Assembly: GCA_947374535.1 (NCBI GenBank) | Contig: CANCCJ010000006.1 | Span: forward strand, 1-64,000 | From: Comamonadaceae bacterium | GTDB taxonomy: Bacteria; Pseudomonadota; Gammaproteobacteria; Burkholderiales; Burkholderiaceae | Direction: 5' to 3' | Length of the DNA: 64,000 nucleotides | In this document: one piece after another, positions 1-9,460 of the stretch | Layout of the letters: every line of letters starts with the position of its first letter | Numbering within the stretch: position 1 is the first letter of the stretch | The notes under the pieces: generated by a model | Database searches by the model: none | What the model was told of the DNA's origin: nothing | What the model saw: only the letters and a program-made list of their open reading frames with translations | Program-made: the position numbers and the translations under genes

Positions 1-12
1 AAGAGAGATCTC

Positions 13-1173
<1,161 letters not shown>

Positions 1174-1183
1174 GGGAAAAAAC

Positions 1184-2080
1184 ATGTCCATCTACATCAA
1201 TAAAAACACCAAGGTCATCACCCAAGGTATCACCGGCAAAACCGGTCAGTTCCACACTGAAAAGTGCATCGAATACGCAAACGGTAAAAACTGTTTCGTC
1301 GCAGGTGTGAACCCTAAGAAAGCCGGCGAGTCCATCTTTGGCGTGCCAATCTTTGCATCTGTCAAAGAAGCGGCTCAAAACACGGGCGCAACTGTGTCTG
1401 TGATCTATGTGCCACCTGCTGGCGCTGCTGCTGCCATTTGGGAAGCCGTTGAAGCGGACCTCGACTTGGCCATCTGTATCACCGAAGGCATCCCAGTCCG
1501 TGACATGCTTGAAGTCCGTAACAAGATGAAAGCCAAGGAAGCTGCTGGCGGCAAGAAAACCTTGTTGCTCGGCCCTAACTGCCCCGGTTTGATCACGCCT
1601 GACGAAATCAAGATCGGCATCATGCCCGGTCACATTCACCGTAAAGGTCGTATCGGCGTTGTGTCGCGTTCTGGCACATTGACTTACGAAGCTGTGGCGA
1701 TGTTGACCGAAGTGGGCTTGGGTCAATCCAGCGCCGTCGGTATCGGTGGTGACCCTATCAACGGTTTGAAGCACATCGATGTGATGAAGGCTTTCAACGA
1801 CGATCCAGACACAGATGCCGTCATCATGATCGGTGAAATCGGTGGTCCAGACGAAGCTGAAGCCGCCATGTGGTGCAAGGCCAACATGAAGAAGCCCATC
1901 GTTGGCTTTATCGCCGGTGTGACTGCCCCTCCCGGCAAGCGCATGGGCCATGCAGGTGCTTTGATTTCTGGCGGTGCAGACACGGCAGATGCTAAATTGG
2001 CCATCATGGAAGAGTGCGGCTTCATCGTCACACGTAACCCATCTGAATTGGGCAAACTGCTCAAGGCCCAGTTGAAGTAA
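1184..2080 (+). CDS. sucD: Succinate--CoA ligase, alpha subunit
   Basis: Partner of SucC; it carries the phosphohistidine intermediate and binds CoA. The 298-aa protein shows the N-terminal Rossmann CoA-binding signature GITGKTG (residues 15-21), and the [10 protein letters not shown] motif supplies the phosphorylated His256. The start is preceded by AAGGGAAAAAAC, a fair ribosome binding site, and lies 10 bp after the sucC stop. A strong intrinsic terminator follows the stop codon, closing the sucCD operon. Confidence 0.97.
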   Translation: MSIYINKNTKVITQGITGKTGQFHTEKCIEYANGKNCFVAGVNPKKAGESIFGVPIFASVKEAAQNTGATVSVIYVPPAGAAAAIWEAVEADLDLAICITEGIPVRDMLEVRNKMKAKEAAGGKKTLLLGPNCPGLITPDEIKIGIMPGHIHRKGRIGVVSRSGTLTYEAVAMLTEVGLGQSSAVGIGGDPINGLKHIDVMKAFNDDPDTDAVIMIGEIGGPDEAEAAMWCKANMKKPIVGFIAGVTAPPGKRMGHAGALISGGADTADAKLAIMEECGFIVTRNPSELGKLLKAQLK

Positions 2081-2108
2081 TCTCCTTCGGGAATTGCAAA
2101 TACAGAAG

Positions 2109-2139
2109 CGAGCGGTGTTTTCACCGCTCGTTTTTTTTT
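2109..2139 (+). terminator. Rho-independent terminator of sucCD
   Basis: A perfect 9-bp stem CGAGCGGTG (2109-2117) / CACCGCTCG (2122-2130) with a TTTT loop is followed by nine consecutive T. It lies 29 bp after the sucD stop and separates sucCD from the pilin gene. Confidence 0.93.
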
Positions 2140-2210
2140 GAACTCTCCCACCAGCTTCTTGTTCTGGGGTGATGCCTAGAATTCACGTCCCAACTTTGAA
2201 AGGACTTGCA

Positions 2211-2723
2211 ATGAAACACACGCTGCAACGCGGCTTCACTTTGATCGAACTCATGATCGTGGTCGCCATCATCGGCGTCTTGGCATCCGTGGCCTTGCCC
2301 GCCTACCAAGACTACATGGTGCGAGCGCGTGTGAGCGAGGGCCTAGGCTTGGCTTCTGCCGCCAAAACCAATGTGTTGGATGTGGTAAACAGCGGCAATA
2401 TCGCCACGGTTTCTGGTGGATACAAGGCTGGCTATACCTGGACGGGCGCCACCAAGAACATCAGCAGCATCGACATTGCCTCAGCCACGGGCGTGATCAC
2501 CATCACCACCACAGCGGCGGCAGGTGGTGGCAGCTTGTTGTTGGTGCCCTACACCAAGAGCGGGACGACCGAGTCGGCATTGCCAGCGCCTACGTCCACC
2601 AGCGTGACCGCAGACGGTGTGGTGCAGTGGAAGTGCATGGCCAAGGACGCAACAGCGTTTGTGGGTGTGTCTGTGCCCGCTGATGCCTTGGACAAAAAGT
2701 ACGTGCCGAGTGACTGCAAGTAA
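2211..2723 (+). CDS. pilA: Type IV pilin, PilA-like major pilin
   Basis: Structural subunit of type IV pili, processed at the inner membrane by the prepilin peptidase. The 170-aa protein starts with a short basic leader ending in Gly8, followed by mature Phe1 and the invariant Glu5 (residue 13), then a hydrophobic N-terminal helix. Cys142 and Cys169 would form the C-terminal disulfide loop of PilA-type pilins. The ATG at 2211 is chosen over upstream GTG/ATG codons because GAAAGGA sits 7-10 bp before it and the leader then has the normal length of eight residues. The central region is rich in Thr, Ser, Ala and Gly, which would suit O-glycosylation by the product of the next gene. Confidence 0.93.
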   Translation: MKHTLQRGFTLIELMIVVAIIGVLASVALPAYQDYMVRARVSEGLGLASAAKTNVLDVVNSGNIATVSGGYKAGYTWTGATKNISSIDIASATGVITITTTAAAGGGSLLLVPYTKSGTTESALPAPTSTSVTADGVVQWKCMAKDATAFVGVSVPADALDKKYVPSDCK

Positions 2724-2743
2724 GCGGTATGAACGGTCTGAAC

Positions 2744-2767
2744 AAGGCGCCTACGGGCGCCTTTGTC
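2744..2767 (+). terminator. Intrinsic terminator after the pilin gene
   Basis: A perfect stem AAGGCGCC (2744-2751) / GGCGCCTT (2756-2763) with a TACG loop follows the pilin stop by 20 bp. Only a short T run follows (TTT to 2764, then GTC). A hairpin here argues that the next gene starts at 2810 rather than at an upstream ATG inside the hairpin region. Confidence 0.7.
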
Positions 2768-2809
2768 ATTGGCGTGTCTGATGGTGAGAGAGTGTTGGAA
2801 AATCTAGTC

Positions 2810-4456
2810 ATGAAGCGAAATATTTTGTTGGTGTTGTGCATAACCCTGCCTTGGCTCAACCCATTTGCCAGCAGTCCGTCAACGGCGGTGATTCCTTTGC
2901 TGCTGAGTTGGATGTTGGCTGCCTGCGCGTTGTTGGCTGTGGTTGACATGCCGTTGGCCAAACCTGCATGGTCTACTGGTGCACGGGCAATGACCGCTTT
3001 ACTGGCCCTTGGCTTGTTGGCATCGTTGCTGTGGGTACCTCAGGTGGTGGACCGAGCTTTGACTGCAGGCTTGTTGGCTTCTTTGATGTGCGTGTGGCTG
3101 ATGGCTGGCGTGGGCAGACGCGCCGCTGCCGATGAAACGCTGTTGCGTTGCTTGGTGTTGGCGTTGTTGGGCGCGGCTGTCGTCAGCAGTGTGCTGGGCA
3201 TCTTGCAGTACTTGGGTCTGGCGCACGACATGTCGCCTTGGGTGAATCAGCCTTTGAAGGGCGATGCGTTTGCGAACTTGCGCCAACGCAACCAGTTTGC
3301 ATCGCTCACCAGTTTGGGCTTGGTGGCCTTGTTGGGCGGGGTTGCTGCAACCACCAAGACCGGGCCTATGTCGCGCATGGCGTGGTGCTTCGTTGGCGTG
3401 GTGTTGAACGTGTTGGCCGCAGGTGTTGCTTGTTCCATGTCGCGCACAGGTGCGACGCAGTGGCTGTTGATCAGCGGGTTGATGGCGGTTTGGGCTTGGC
3501 GCACACACGACATGCAAAACAAAAAAGGCTTGCTGTGCCTTGCCATCACCGCACCGCTGCTGGTGGCCGTGTGGTCGATGGCAATGCCTTGGCTGGCCTT
3601 GCAAACCACTGGCGAGTGGGGGGCCAGCATGATCTTGCGCGTCACAGGCCAAACACTGGACTACGCTGCTTGCGGCGGTCGTCGCGTGTTGTGGACCAAT
3701 GTGTTGGCGTTGATCGCGCAACACCCGTGGCTAGGTTGGGGCTGGGGCGAGACTGACTATGCGCATTTCATGACCGGCTACAACAGCCTGCGTTTTTGCG
3801 ACATGCTGGACAACGCGCACGACTTTCCGTTGCATCTGGCGGTGGAGTTGGGCGTTCCGTTCGCTGCGGTGGTGATGGCGTGCATTGCTGCATGGGTGGT
3901 GCGCCGCCAGCCTTGGCGCGAACAGCACGCATGGCGTGTGCTGGCTTGGGGTTTGCTGCTGGTATTGGGCTTGCACAGCTTGCTCGAATATCCGCTTTGG
4001 TATGGCCCATTTCAGATGACATTAGGCCTCGCCATCGGGCTGCTTGGGTCCTCGCCAACAGCGCCAGTGAAAGATGAAGCGCAAGAAGGCCCCACGTTCG
4101 TGGCCGCCCTTTTGTTCATCGGCTGCTTGTATGCCGCGTGGGACTTCAACCGCGTAGGCCAAATTTATCGTCAGCCCGCATCGAGGGATGCTGTCTATCG
4201 CGATAACCCGTTGGGCCATGCCAAGCAGTCGTGGCTGTTTAAAAATCAAGCTGATTTTGCTGAGCTGACCACGCAAACAGTCACGCCAGACAACGCCGCC
4301 GAGGTGTACCTAGAAGCACGCCGTCTCATGCACTACTCGCCTGAAGCGCGTGTGGTGCAGCGCGTCATCGACAGCGCTAAGTTGTTGGGCCACGATGAAG
4401 AGGCGCAAGCTTTGGAAGAACGTTTGGCTGATGTGAAGAAAAACACCCCGCGCTAA
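2810..4456 (+). CDS. O-antigen ligase / PglL-type pilin O-oligosaccharyltransferase
   Basis: Polytopic inner-membrane protein of 548 aa with about 10-12 hydrophobic segments and a Wzy_C/O-antigen-ligase core. The N-terminus contains LPWLNPF, a pattern I associate with PglL-type protein glycosylation ligases. A large periplasmic loop includes the WLGWGWGE and HDFPLHLAVELG segments (about residues 305-355), matching the region of the catalytic His in this family. It lies directly behind pilA and before a glycosyltransferase, so the pilin is the likely acceptor. The start at ATG 2810 gives a normal N-terminus; an upstream in-frame ATG at 2729 would overlap the terminator hairpin. An O-antigen polymerase or ligase role is the main alternative. 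Confidence 0.82.
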   Translation: MKRNILLVLCITLPWLNPFASSPSTAVIPLLLSWMLAACALLAVVDMPLAKPAWSTGARAMTALLALGLLASLLWVPQVVDRALTAGLLASLMCVWLMAGVGRRAAADETLLRCLVLALLGAAVVSSVLGILQYLGLAHDMSPWVNQPLKGDAFANLRQRNQFASLTSLGLVALLGGVAATTKTGPMSRMAWCFVGVVLNVLAAGVACSMSRTGATQWLLISGLMAVWAWRTHDMQNKKGLLCLAITAPLLVAVWSMAMPWLALQTTGEWGASMILRVTGQTLDYAACGGRRVLWTNVLALIAQHPWLGWGWGETDYAHFMTGYNSLRFCDMLDNAHDFPLHLAVELGVPFAAVVMACIAAWVVRRQPWREQHAWRVLAWGLLLVLGLHSLLEYPLWYGPFQMTLGLAIGLLGSSPTAPVKDEAQEGPTFVAALLFIGCLYAAWDFNRVGQIYRQPASRDAVYRDNPLGHAKQSWLFKNQADFAELTTQTVTPDNAAEVYLEARRLMHYSPEARVVQRVIDSAKLLGHDEEAQALEERLADVKKNTPR

Positions 4457-4470
4457 ACTCATCTGCAATC

Positions 4471-5253
4471 ATGACCCACGCTCACCCCACACTTTCAGCC
4501 ATCGTTATCACGCGCAACGAAGCGCATAACTTGCACGATTGCTTGCAGTCCATGCGCGGTTTGGTGGATGAAATCATCGTGGTGGACAGTCAAAGCACCG
4601 ACGCCACCGTGGCCATCGCGCAGCAGCACGGCGCTAAGGTGTCGCAGCCAGAAGACTGGCCGGGCTTTGGACCGCAAAAAAACCGTGCACTTGAGTTGGC
4701 AACCTGCGACTGGGTGTTTTCCATCGATGCCGATGAACGCGTCACCCCCGAGTTGGCCACCGAAATCAAGCGTGTGTTGCAAACGGCGGATTCAAGCGTG
4801 GCTTACCAAGTGCCTCGCTTGTCTTGGTATTGCGGCAAATTCATCCACCATGCAGGTTGGCAACCAGACTACGTGTTGCGTCTGTTCAAACGCGGCACGG
4901 CTATGTTTTCGGATGACCTGGTGCACGAGCGTTTGGTGACCAAGCAAGGCTTGGCTAGCTTGCAAAACCATTTGCTGCATTACAGCTACCTCAACTTCTC
5001 ACAAGTGCTGTCCAAGGTCGATGCGTATTCCAGCGCGTCTGCCAAGCAAGCCTATGCGCGTGGGAAACGCTCATCCGTTGCGGGGGCCTTGGGTCACGGC
5101 GCTTGGGCTTTCTTTAGAACTTACGTGATTCGCCGAGGCTTCTTAGACGGCGGACACGGCTTGGCGTTGTCCATCTCTAACGCTGAGACCAGTTACTACA
5201 AATATTTGAAGCTCTGGCAAATGCAGCAGGCCGAAGTGGCTGCGGCCAAGTAA
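4471..5253 (+). CDS. Family 2 glycosyltransferase, WaaE/KdtX-like
   Basis: GT2-fold glycosyltransferase of 260 aa acting at the cytoplasmic face of the inner membrane. The N-terminal Rossmann-like region reads SAIVITRNEAHNL (about residues 9-21) followed by VVDSQSTDAT and the acidic IDADER motif (about residues 90-95) that binds the metal-nucleotide sugar. The later ...QNHLLHYSY region matches the WaaE/KdtX-type transferases that add glucose to the LPS inner core. It starts 14 bp after the oligosaccharyltransferase gene, so the two are probably cotranscribed. LPS core or pilin-glycan assembly are both possible; the sugar and acceptor cannot be read from sequence. Confidence 0.85.
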   Translation: MTHAHPTLSAIVITRNEAHNLHDCLQSMRGLVDEIIVVDSQSTDATVAIAQQHGAKVSQPEDWPGFGPQKNRALELATCDWVFSIDADERVTPELATEIKRVLQTADSSVAYQVPRLSWYCGKFIHHAGWQPDYVLRLFKRGTAMFSDDLVHERLVTKQGLASLQNHLLHYSYLNFSQVLSKVDAYSSASAKQAYARGKRSSVAGALGHGAWAFFRTYVIRRGFLDGGHGLALSISNAETSYYKYLKLWQMQQAEVAAAK

Positions 5254-5260
5254 GCGCAAG

Positions 5261-5482
5261 TTAGGCAGCCACATAACTCCCCGATTTACCGCCATGCTTT
5301 TCCAGCAGCTGGCAGTCGGTGATCGTCATGCCTCTGTCAACTGCCTTGCACATGTCATAAATCGTGAGCAAAGCCACTTGTACGGCGGTGAGTGCTTCCA
5401 TCTCCACGCCGGTTTGTCCGACCGTTTCCACAGTCGCCGTGCACCGCACGCTGTGTGTGGGTTCGTCGATGGCAAATCTAAC
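5261..5482 (-). pseudogene. moaC: Displaced 3' fragment of moaC
   Basis: This fragment encodes the last 74 or so codons of MoaC, with a stop at 5261 and the ending SGSYVAA. Upstream of it the reading frame runs into a stop and unrelated AT-rich DNA. Bases 5267-5477 match 10717-10927 at 205 of 211 positions. It lacks the N-terminal half, including the LCHPL motif, so it cannot be a working gene. It sits at the far side of the integrative element from complete moaC and is best read as the gene's tail left at the junction by integration. Confidence 0.9.
5267..5477. repeat. Left 211-bp direct repeat (attachment-site copy)
   Basis: Direct repeat of 10717-10927, offset exactly 5,450 bp. There are six mismatches, at 5381, 5384, 5393, 5445, 5461 and 5466; the first 114 bp (5267-5380) are identical. 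It lies inside moaC sequence and marks one junction of the element. The crossover point cannot be fixed more closely from a single sequence. Confidence 0.9.
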
Positions 5483-5515
5483 TTCGCCTAATCACACCAT
5501 TCCTTAAAGGTTAGT

Positions 5516-5535
5516 GGGACAGGAGAGGGACAAGA
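5516..5535. repeat. GGGACA arm-type repeat, left end
   Basis: GGGACAGGAGAGGGACAAGA, itself two tandem GGGACARGA units, matches 10649-10668 at 18 of 20 positions in the same orientation. It lies 38 bp inside the left moaC repeat. Position and duplication suggest an arm-type binding site for the integrase; this function is inferred. Confidence 0.55.
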
Positions 5536-5556
5536 ACATATCCCAAAAACATCTTA

Positions 5557-6834
5557 TCACTTGGCGTTCAATTCGGCATTGAGGCCAGCCTCAGCCTTGT
5601 TCCGTTGCTCATCTAAGATGCTTTCAGATTTGTCCGAAAGCTTGTTTGCCAATTTGTTAAACCCCGGAATTCTTGCTAGCTTTTGAACTGCGTTTGTTAA
5701 CTTAACGCTCTTATCAAGAGCATCCATGAGAGGATGATCTGACTTGTTGTAGTCCGTAATTAACTTTCCTGGATTTTCTGAGCTAATTTCAAGCAAGTTG
5801 TAGAGGAGCTTGTTTCTGAGGTCATTTGCAATTTCACGATCTTCAATCGCTTCAATTTGCCTAGAGAGGCCTTCAAAGGTTTTTGCAACAGACTCTTTAT
5901 GTGCATACTCTTCAATGAGTCGCTTGGACAAGTTGATTTGCTTGTTTGAAAAATAAGCAACCCACAAAGTCGGTGCATAGATTGGAACAATCGCAGCCAC
6001 GAGGTTGGGAATAGTTTTGATCAAATCATCTAAAGATTTGCCAAGAAAGACGTACTGAATCACGCTTATGGCGACAGGAATAATCGCCAGAAAACTCATT
6101 ACCGTTAGTGCCTTATGAAAAGATGCTTTGTGATTTACGGCATTTGTTTCTTCTTCTTTGCGTCTTGACTCGTAGGCGTGGCTGAGTCCAGCTGTGAGTG
6201 CATCAGGAAGTAGCTTTTTGATTTCAAGTTGAAGTAGGGACAAATTTGTTTCCCATTTCACTTGAAACTCAGACAGCTTGGCCTCTTCATTTACAACTAA
6301 GTCAATAAGCGACTCTTCGGTTCGTTTGTGTTCAGTATCGACTTGTGTAGAAAGAGTTTTTATTTGTAACTCAAGTTGTTTGTAGCTGTTGCCGAGTTTG
6401 TCTTTTAAACCTGGGATTCTTTTCTTCTTCCCTTCACCAGCTTCTTCATCGTCAACCTCTTGACCTTCAATCTCAAGATACAAGGCCTCGATATTATTTC
6501 GACGGGTAGAACTTCCCTTGTAAAAAGACTCTATACGGGTATGAAGTTCTTCAGCCTTGGTCAGAAGGCTCTTGCTCGATTCAACGCTATCTTTGGTTTC
6601 TTCAAGATTGGTATTGATCGCAATCAGCTCTTCAGCAGAAGTCTTACTTAACTCTTTTATGCCATTAAGGTCAGAAAGAATAGTCGTGGCAGCTGAGATG
6701 GCTTGATTGATTTCTACGTCCAAAAAAGACCGTTGCTCGCCGATATGTTTAAGAAACTCTTCCTTTGCATTTTCAATACTGTTTATCGAAGTGGCGTTAT
6801 CAGAGGAATCGTTAGGTATTACGTTATTGTGCAT
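5557..6834 (-). CDS. Coiled-coil protein with two membrane segments, unknown function
   Basis: I do not recognise a named family. The 425-aa product has a long charged, Leu/Glu/Lys-rich N-terminal region (about residues 25-235) that looks coiled-coil. Two hydrophobic segments follow (about 242-264 and 276-296), then a helical C-terminal domain beginning with EYAHKESVAKTFEGL (309-323). The ATG at 6834 follows CAGGATAGCC, so the start is well supported. It is the outermost cargo gene at the left end of the element and reads away from the recombinase genes. Base composition is AT-rich like its neighbours on the element. A membrane-anchored sensor or effector, for example in phage defence, is conceivable but unproven. 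Confidence 0.75.
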   Translation of the reverse strand: MHNNVIPNDSSDNATSINSIENAKEEFLKHIGEQRSFLDVEINQAISAATTILSDLNGIKELSKTSAEELIAINTNLEETKDSVESSKSLLTKAEELHTRIESFYKGSSTRRNNIEALYLEIEGQEVDDEEAGEGKKKRIPGLKDKLGNSYKQLELQIKTLSTQVDTEHKRTEESLIDLVVNEEAKLSEFQVKWETNLSLLQLEIKKLLPDALTAGLSHAYESRRKEEETNAVNHKASFHKALTVMSFLAIIPVAISVIQYVFLGKSLDDLIKTIPNLVAAIVPIYAPTLWVAYFSNKQINLSKRLIEEYAHKESVAKTFEGLSRQIEAIEDREIANDLRNKLLYNLLEISSENPGKLITDYNKSDHPLMDALDKSVKLTNAVQKLARIPGFNKLANKLSDKSESILDEQRNKAEAGLNAELNAK

Positions 6835-6901
6835 GGCTATCCTGAAAATAATATCTTATTTGATCAGCATAGCATAGCCACACTTAACACATTTAGAGTT
6901 C

Positions 6902-7450
6902 TTAAGTAGTGCGTGATATGGCTCGATAAGCAGATGCTTTGCTTATTTTGTACTCATGCATGAGATCTGCGATTTTGACTCCTTGATCACGCTTTGCTTT
7001 CACTTCCTGAACTTGCTCTTCGGTCAATGATTGCTTGCGCCCAAACTTGATTCCTTTGCGCTTGGCAAGCTCTATTCCTTGCACCTGACGGTCTTTGCGA
7101 AGGTCGTTCTCAAACGTAGCAATTGCACCAAGCATCGTGAATAAAAGCATTCCAGTGGGTGTTGATGTGTCAATCTGCTGGTCAAGCACTACAAGCTTCA
7201 CATGCTTGTCTTCTAGTCTGCGCATGATGTTTAGTAAGTCACGTGTAGAACGCGCTAATCGGTCTAATTTCGTGATGACTAGCGAATCACCATCACGCAC
7301 GTAATCAAGACAAAGCTGAAGCTGTTCTCGGTCATCTGTACGTGCTGATTGCTTTTCTTGGAAAACTCGGTCGCAGTGCGCCAGCTTTTCAAGCTGAACT
7401 TCAAGTGATTGACCGTATGAAGAAACTCTCGCATATCCAATAAACGACAT
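6902..7450 (-). CDS. Serine recombinase (resolvase/invertase family)
   Basis: Small serine site-specific recombinase of 182 aa that would cut and rejoin DNA through a Ser-phosphate link. The N-terminus reads IGYARVSS with Arg8 and catalytic Ser10. The KLDRLARSTRDLL segment (about residues 60-72) carries conserved arginines, and a long helix (about 105-130) is followed by a C-terminal helix-turn-helix DNA-binding domain (about 145-180). Length and layout match Tn3-resolvase/Pin-type enzymes. The ATG at 7450 has GGAG 8 bp upstream. A cluster of GAGACA repeats lies directly upstream and may be its recombination site. It could resolve element multimers or invert DNA; no invertible segment is evident. 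Confidence 0.93.
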   Translation of the reverse strand: MSFIGYARVSSYGQSLEVQLEKLAHCDRVFQEKQSARTDDREQLQLCLDYVRDGDSLVITKLDRLARSTRDLLNIMRRLEDKHVKLVVLDQQIDTSTPTGMLLFTMLGAIATFENDLRKDRQVQGIELAKRKGIKFGRKQSLTEEQVQEVKAKRDQGVKIADLMHEYKISKASAYRAISRTT

Positions 7451-7492
7451 TTATTGCTCCAAAACCTTCTTAACGTTATGAGATTCATTAAT

Positions 7493-7605
7493 GAGACACG
7501 TTTTGAGACATCAAAAACATCGTTTTTTAGTCTTGTGAACCGTGTCTCAAAAAGTAAACATTTTTAAATGTTGTCAAGTTATAGAATATCAGGATATTTG
7601 AGACA
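7493..7605. promoter_or_regulatory. GAGACA repeat cluster, candidate res site/operator
   Basis: Four copies of GAGACA lie in 113 bp: 7493-7498, within TTTTGAGACA 7501-7510, inverted in TGTCTCAAAA 7543-7552, and within TTTGAGACA 7597-7605. The second and third form a perfect 10-bp inverted repeat separated by 32 bp. The cluster fills the gap between the serine recombinase and the divergent membrane-protein gene. Multiple half-sites beside a resolvase gene are typical of resolvase recombination sites, which also act as its operator. Binding is inferred. Confidence 0.5.
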
Positions 7606-7664
7606 AAAATTACCCAATAAAATAGCTAAATTGTGCTATTTTTAGGTATTAAGAGTCCATTTAT

Positions 7665-8198
7665 ATGAATTTCTCATTGAGTTTACACAATGAGACTTTT
7701 GATATTTTTGGATTCAACTTCATGAAAGATGTGTTATTTGCTGTTGCAGTAGTTCCTAGCATCGTTGTTTTTTATTACTCATGGAAACTTTACACCGCAT
7801 TTTTTAGCAAATGGGACATGTATCGAACAAGTGGTTTTAAGGTTTTTATTGGTCGGTTAATTCTTTCTACGGCATTGGGTTATATGACGTTTGCATTCGT
7901 AGGTGAAAAACTTGGACTAAGACCTGCTGAAACTCCACAAATTCAGGCACAAACTGAATCGAAATCAATAACAACTTACCCAGCGGCAGAGTTTAAAAAC
8001 AATCAGCAACCAGCACAACCAAGCTCAAACTATAAATTTGAAAGCAGTCGTGAGATCGCTGAACGTAATGCGGCTATTGCTACACCTAAGAAAACTCAAT
8101 ATTCTGAAGAAGAAATGAATGAGTTAGAAGACAAAGTGCAATATCACGGCACTGACCCCGTTGTTAGAAGCAGATTAGGACTTCCACCGAAAGAGTGA
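7665..8198 (+). CDS. Small membrane protein with hydrophilic tail, unknown
   Basis: Unrecognised 177-aa protein. Two hydrophobic segments (about residues 22-44 and 62-82) are followed by a roughly 95-residue polar tail rich in Gln, Pro, Glu and Lys (about 85-177), so the tail is probably extramembrane. The initiation region is weak (AAGAG 9-13 bp upstream of ATG 7665). An internal ATG at codon 20, just before the first hydrophobic segment, is an alternative start. The next gene follows 38 bp downstream in the same direction and is also a membrane protein, so the pair may act together. Composition is AT-rich, like the rest of the element. Confidence 0.7.
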   Translation: MNFSLSLHNETFDIFGFNFMKDVLFAVAVVPSIVVFYYSWKLYTAFFSKWDMYRTSGFKVFIGRLILSTALGYMTFAFVGEKLGLRPAETPQIQAQTESKSITTYPAAEFKNNQQPAQPSSNYKFESSREIAERNAAIATPKKTQYSEEEMNELEDKVQYHGTDPVVRSRLGLPPKE

Positions 8199-8236
8199 GC
8201 TTGAATTAATTAAATATTAAATTTTTAAAGAACGAT

Positions 8237-8536
8237 ATGGCAAAAGCACAACCACCATCAAAACAAAAAGCAGAAAATCTACTTCAAAGATTGTTAGATT
8301 TCTACACTACGACTCAAAACGTAGTTGGTTGGATTAATTATTTTGCAATTTTGATACTTGCACTAAGCATTTTGTATCCAAACTATTCGTACAAAGGTTA
8401 TGGTGTAAATGTTTATGCAGACGGAATTGTCGCCGTTATATTAATAATCAACAATCTCGTAAAACGCTACATGTACGTGGCTGCACTAAAGATGCACATA
8501 GAAATGATTTTTCATCCAGAAGACACAGATGATTAA
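8237..8536 (+). CDS. Small two-segment membrane protein, unknown
   Basis: Unrecognised 99-aa protein with two hydrophobic segments (about residues 30-50 and 60-78) and charged ends. An AAAGAACG stretch precedes ATG 8237. It lies 38 bp behind another small membrane-protein gene and overlaps by 4 bp the stop end of the convergent ribbon-helix-helix gene. Size and topology resemble holins or toxin-like membrane peptides, but no motif supports either. Confidence 0.65.
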   Translation: MAKAQPPSKQKAENLLQRLLDFYTTTQNVVGWINYFAILILALSILYPNYSYKGYGVNVYADGIVAVILIINNLVKRYMYVAALKMHIEMIFHPEDTDD

Positions 8537-8742
8537 TGTTTGTTTGAGCAGAGATTTCTTAGCAATTCTCTAGCACCTGAATGTTCAAGTTCATTTAAGA
8601 ACTTAGTCAAGGCAATACGTGAAATGGTTGTTTTTGGAATATTAGTTTCTGAAGAGCAACGGTCTAAAGCATCAGATAAAGATGCTTCCAGACGCATTGG
8701 AAACTGTTTGTAAGTGGTTTCTTTTGGGTTTGGTATGGTCAT
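8533..8742 (-). CDS. Ribbon-helix-helix-like DNA-binding protein
   Basis: The 69-aa product has a short beta-type stretch FPMRLEA (14-20) followed by two predicted helices (about 20-33 and 36-52) joined by NIPKTT. This is the layout of MetJ/Arc ribbon-helix-helix regulators and of antitoxin N-termini. ATG 8742 is preferred over an in-frame TTG at 8757. It is likely a repressor controlling element genes. A toxin partner is not obvious, though the neighbouring small membrane protein reads convergently. Confidence 0.6.
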   Translation of the reverse strand: MTIPNPKETTYKQFPMRLEASLSDALDRCSSETNIPKTTISRIALTKFLNELEHSGARELLRNLCSNKH

Positions 8743-8847
8743 ATGTTCTTTTGTCAATTATTGAGACTAAGACTCATCTGAAACTAACGCTAGCGATGTA
8801 CTTGCGTCAATTTGGTGAGTCTGGCTGTAAATAAACTATTAAATAAA

Positions 8848-9402
8848 TTATTGGTATCCAAAACTCAGGAAGTTTGGATATCTATTAAGCAATTTCGATG
8901 CATAAAGCATTCTGTCAGGGTCACACTCTTTTAAATCTGTAGTCATAAATTTATTAGAGTACTGAAGCATCGTATTTGTACCAGCATGTAAGCGAAAAAA
9001 GTCTGTTGTACAGGCTCTAGATGCGATGATTGTGTGATGATGCAGTCTGGTGGGAAAGCTAAAGATTGGTTGCTTGCTTGTGCTTGAGCCCACTAGCGTA
9101 GGCTCAATTTCATGTTCATCTAAGAAGCTAAACACAAGTGGTTGTTTAAGTTTTTTAGCTTGAGTCCAGTTTCTAGTGTGGAAGATTTCTGGCAACAAGC
9201 TTTTTAAATAAAAATTAATGTAAAACTTGGAAACATCTCTTTCTGTATAGATACGATCTTTATAAGGCAGATAGGTTGTTGTTAGATGAAAAAATGTGAA
9301 CTCATTTGGATCTAGGTTCTGGAGCATCTTATGTAATGCGTCTTGGTTTTGTCCAGATTCTGTTTCAATTGGTAAGCGATACTTCTTTTCTAATATATTC
9401 AT
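8848..9402 (-). CDS. Small HUH-Rep-like protein, tentative
   Basis: The 184-aa protein has no firm family assignment by eye. It contains, in the order seen in HUH replication initiators, TFFHLTTT (36-43, like motif 1), a triple histidine RLHHHTII (119-126, like the HUH metal site) and LYASKLLNRY (166-175, like the catalytic YxxK motif). It is shorter than typical Rep proteins, so it may be a minimal or degenerate member. A 21-of-25 inverted repeat lies 59 bp upstream of its start and could be the cognate origin or an operator. The start ATG 9402 follows AGAAAGA. Function is inferred from motif order only. Confidence 0.55.
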   Translation of the reverse strand: MNILEKKYRLPIETESGQNQDALHKMLQNLDPNEFTFFHLTTTYLPYKDRIYTERDVSKFYINFYLKSLLPEIFHTRNWTQAKKLKQPLVFSFLDEHEIEPTLVGSSTSKQPIFSFPTRLHHHTIIASRACTTDFFRLHAGTNTMLQYSNKFMTTDLKECDPDRMLYASKLLNRYPNFLSFGYQ

Positions 9403-9460
9403 ATAAATCTTTCTAAGTTAGTACCTGAATAGTTTCAAACAGGCACAGTTAAGTAAATTG

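Noticed and set aside
5261..5482. Left moaC copy as a second working gene
   Set aside because: It has only the C-terminal half, no LCHPL motif and an upstream in-frame stop.
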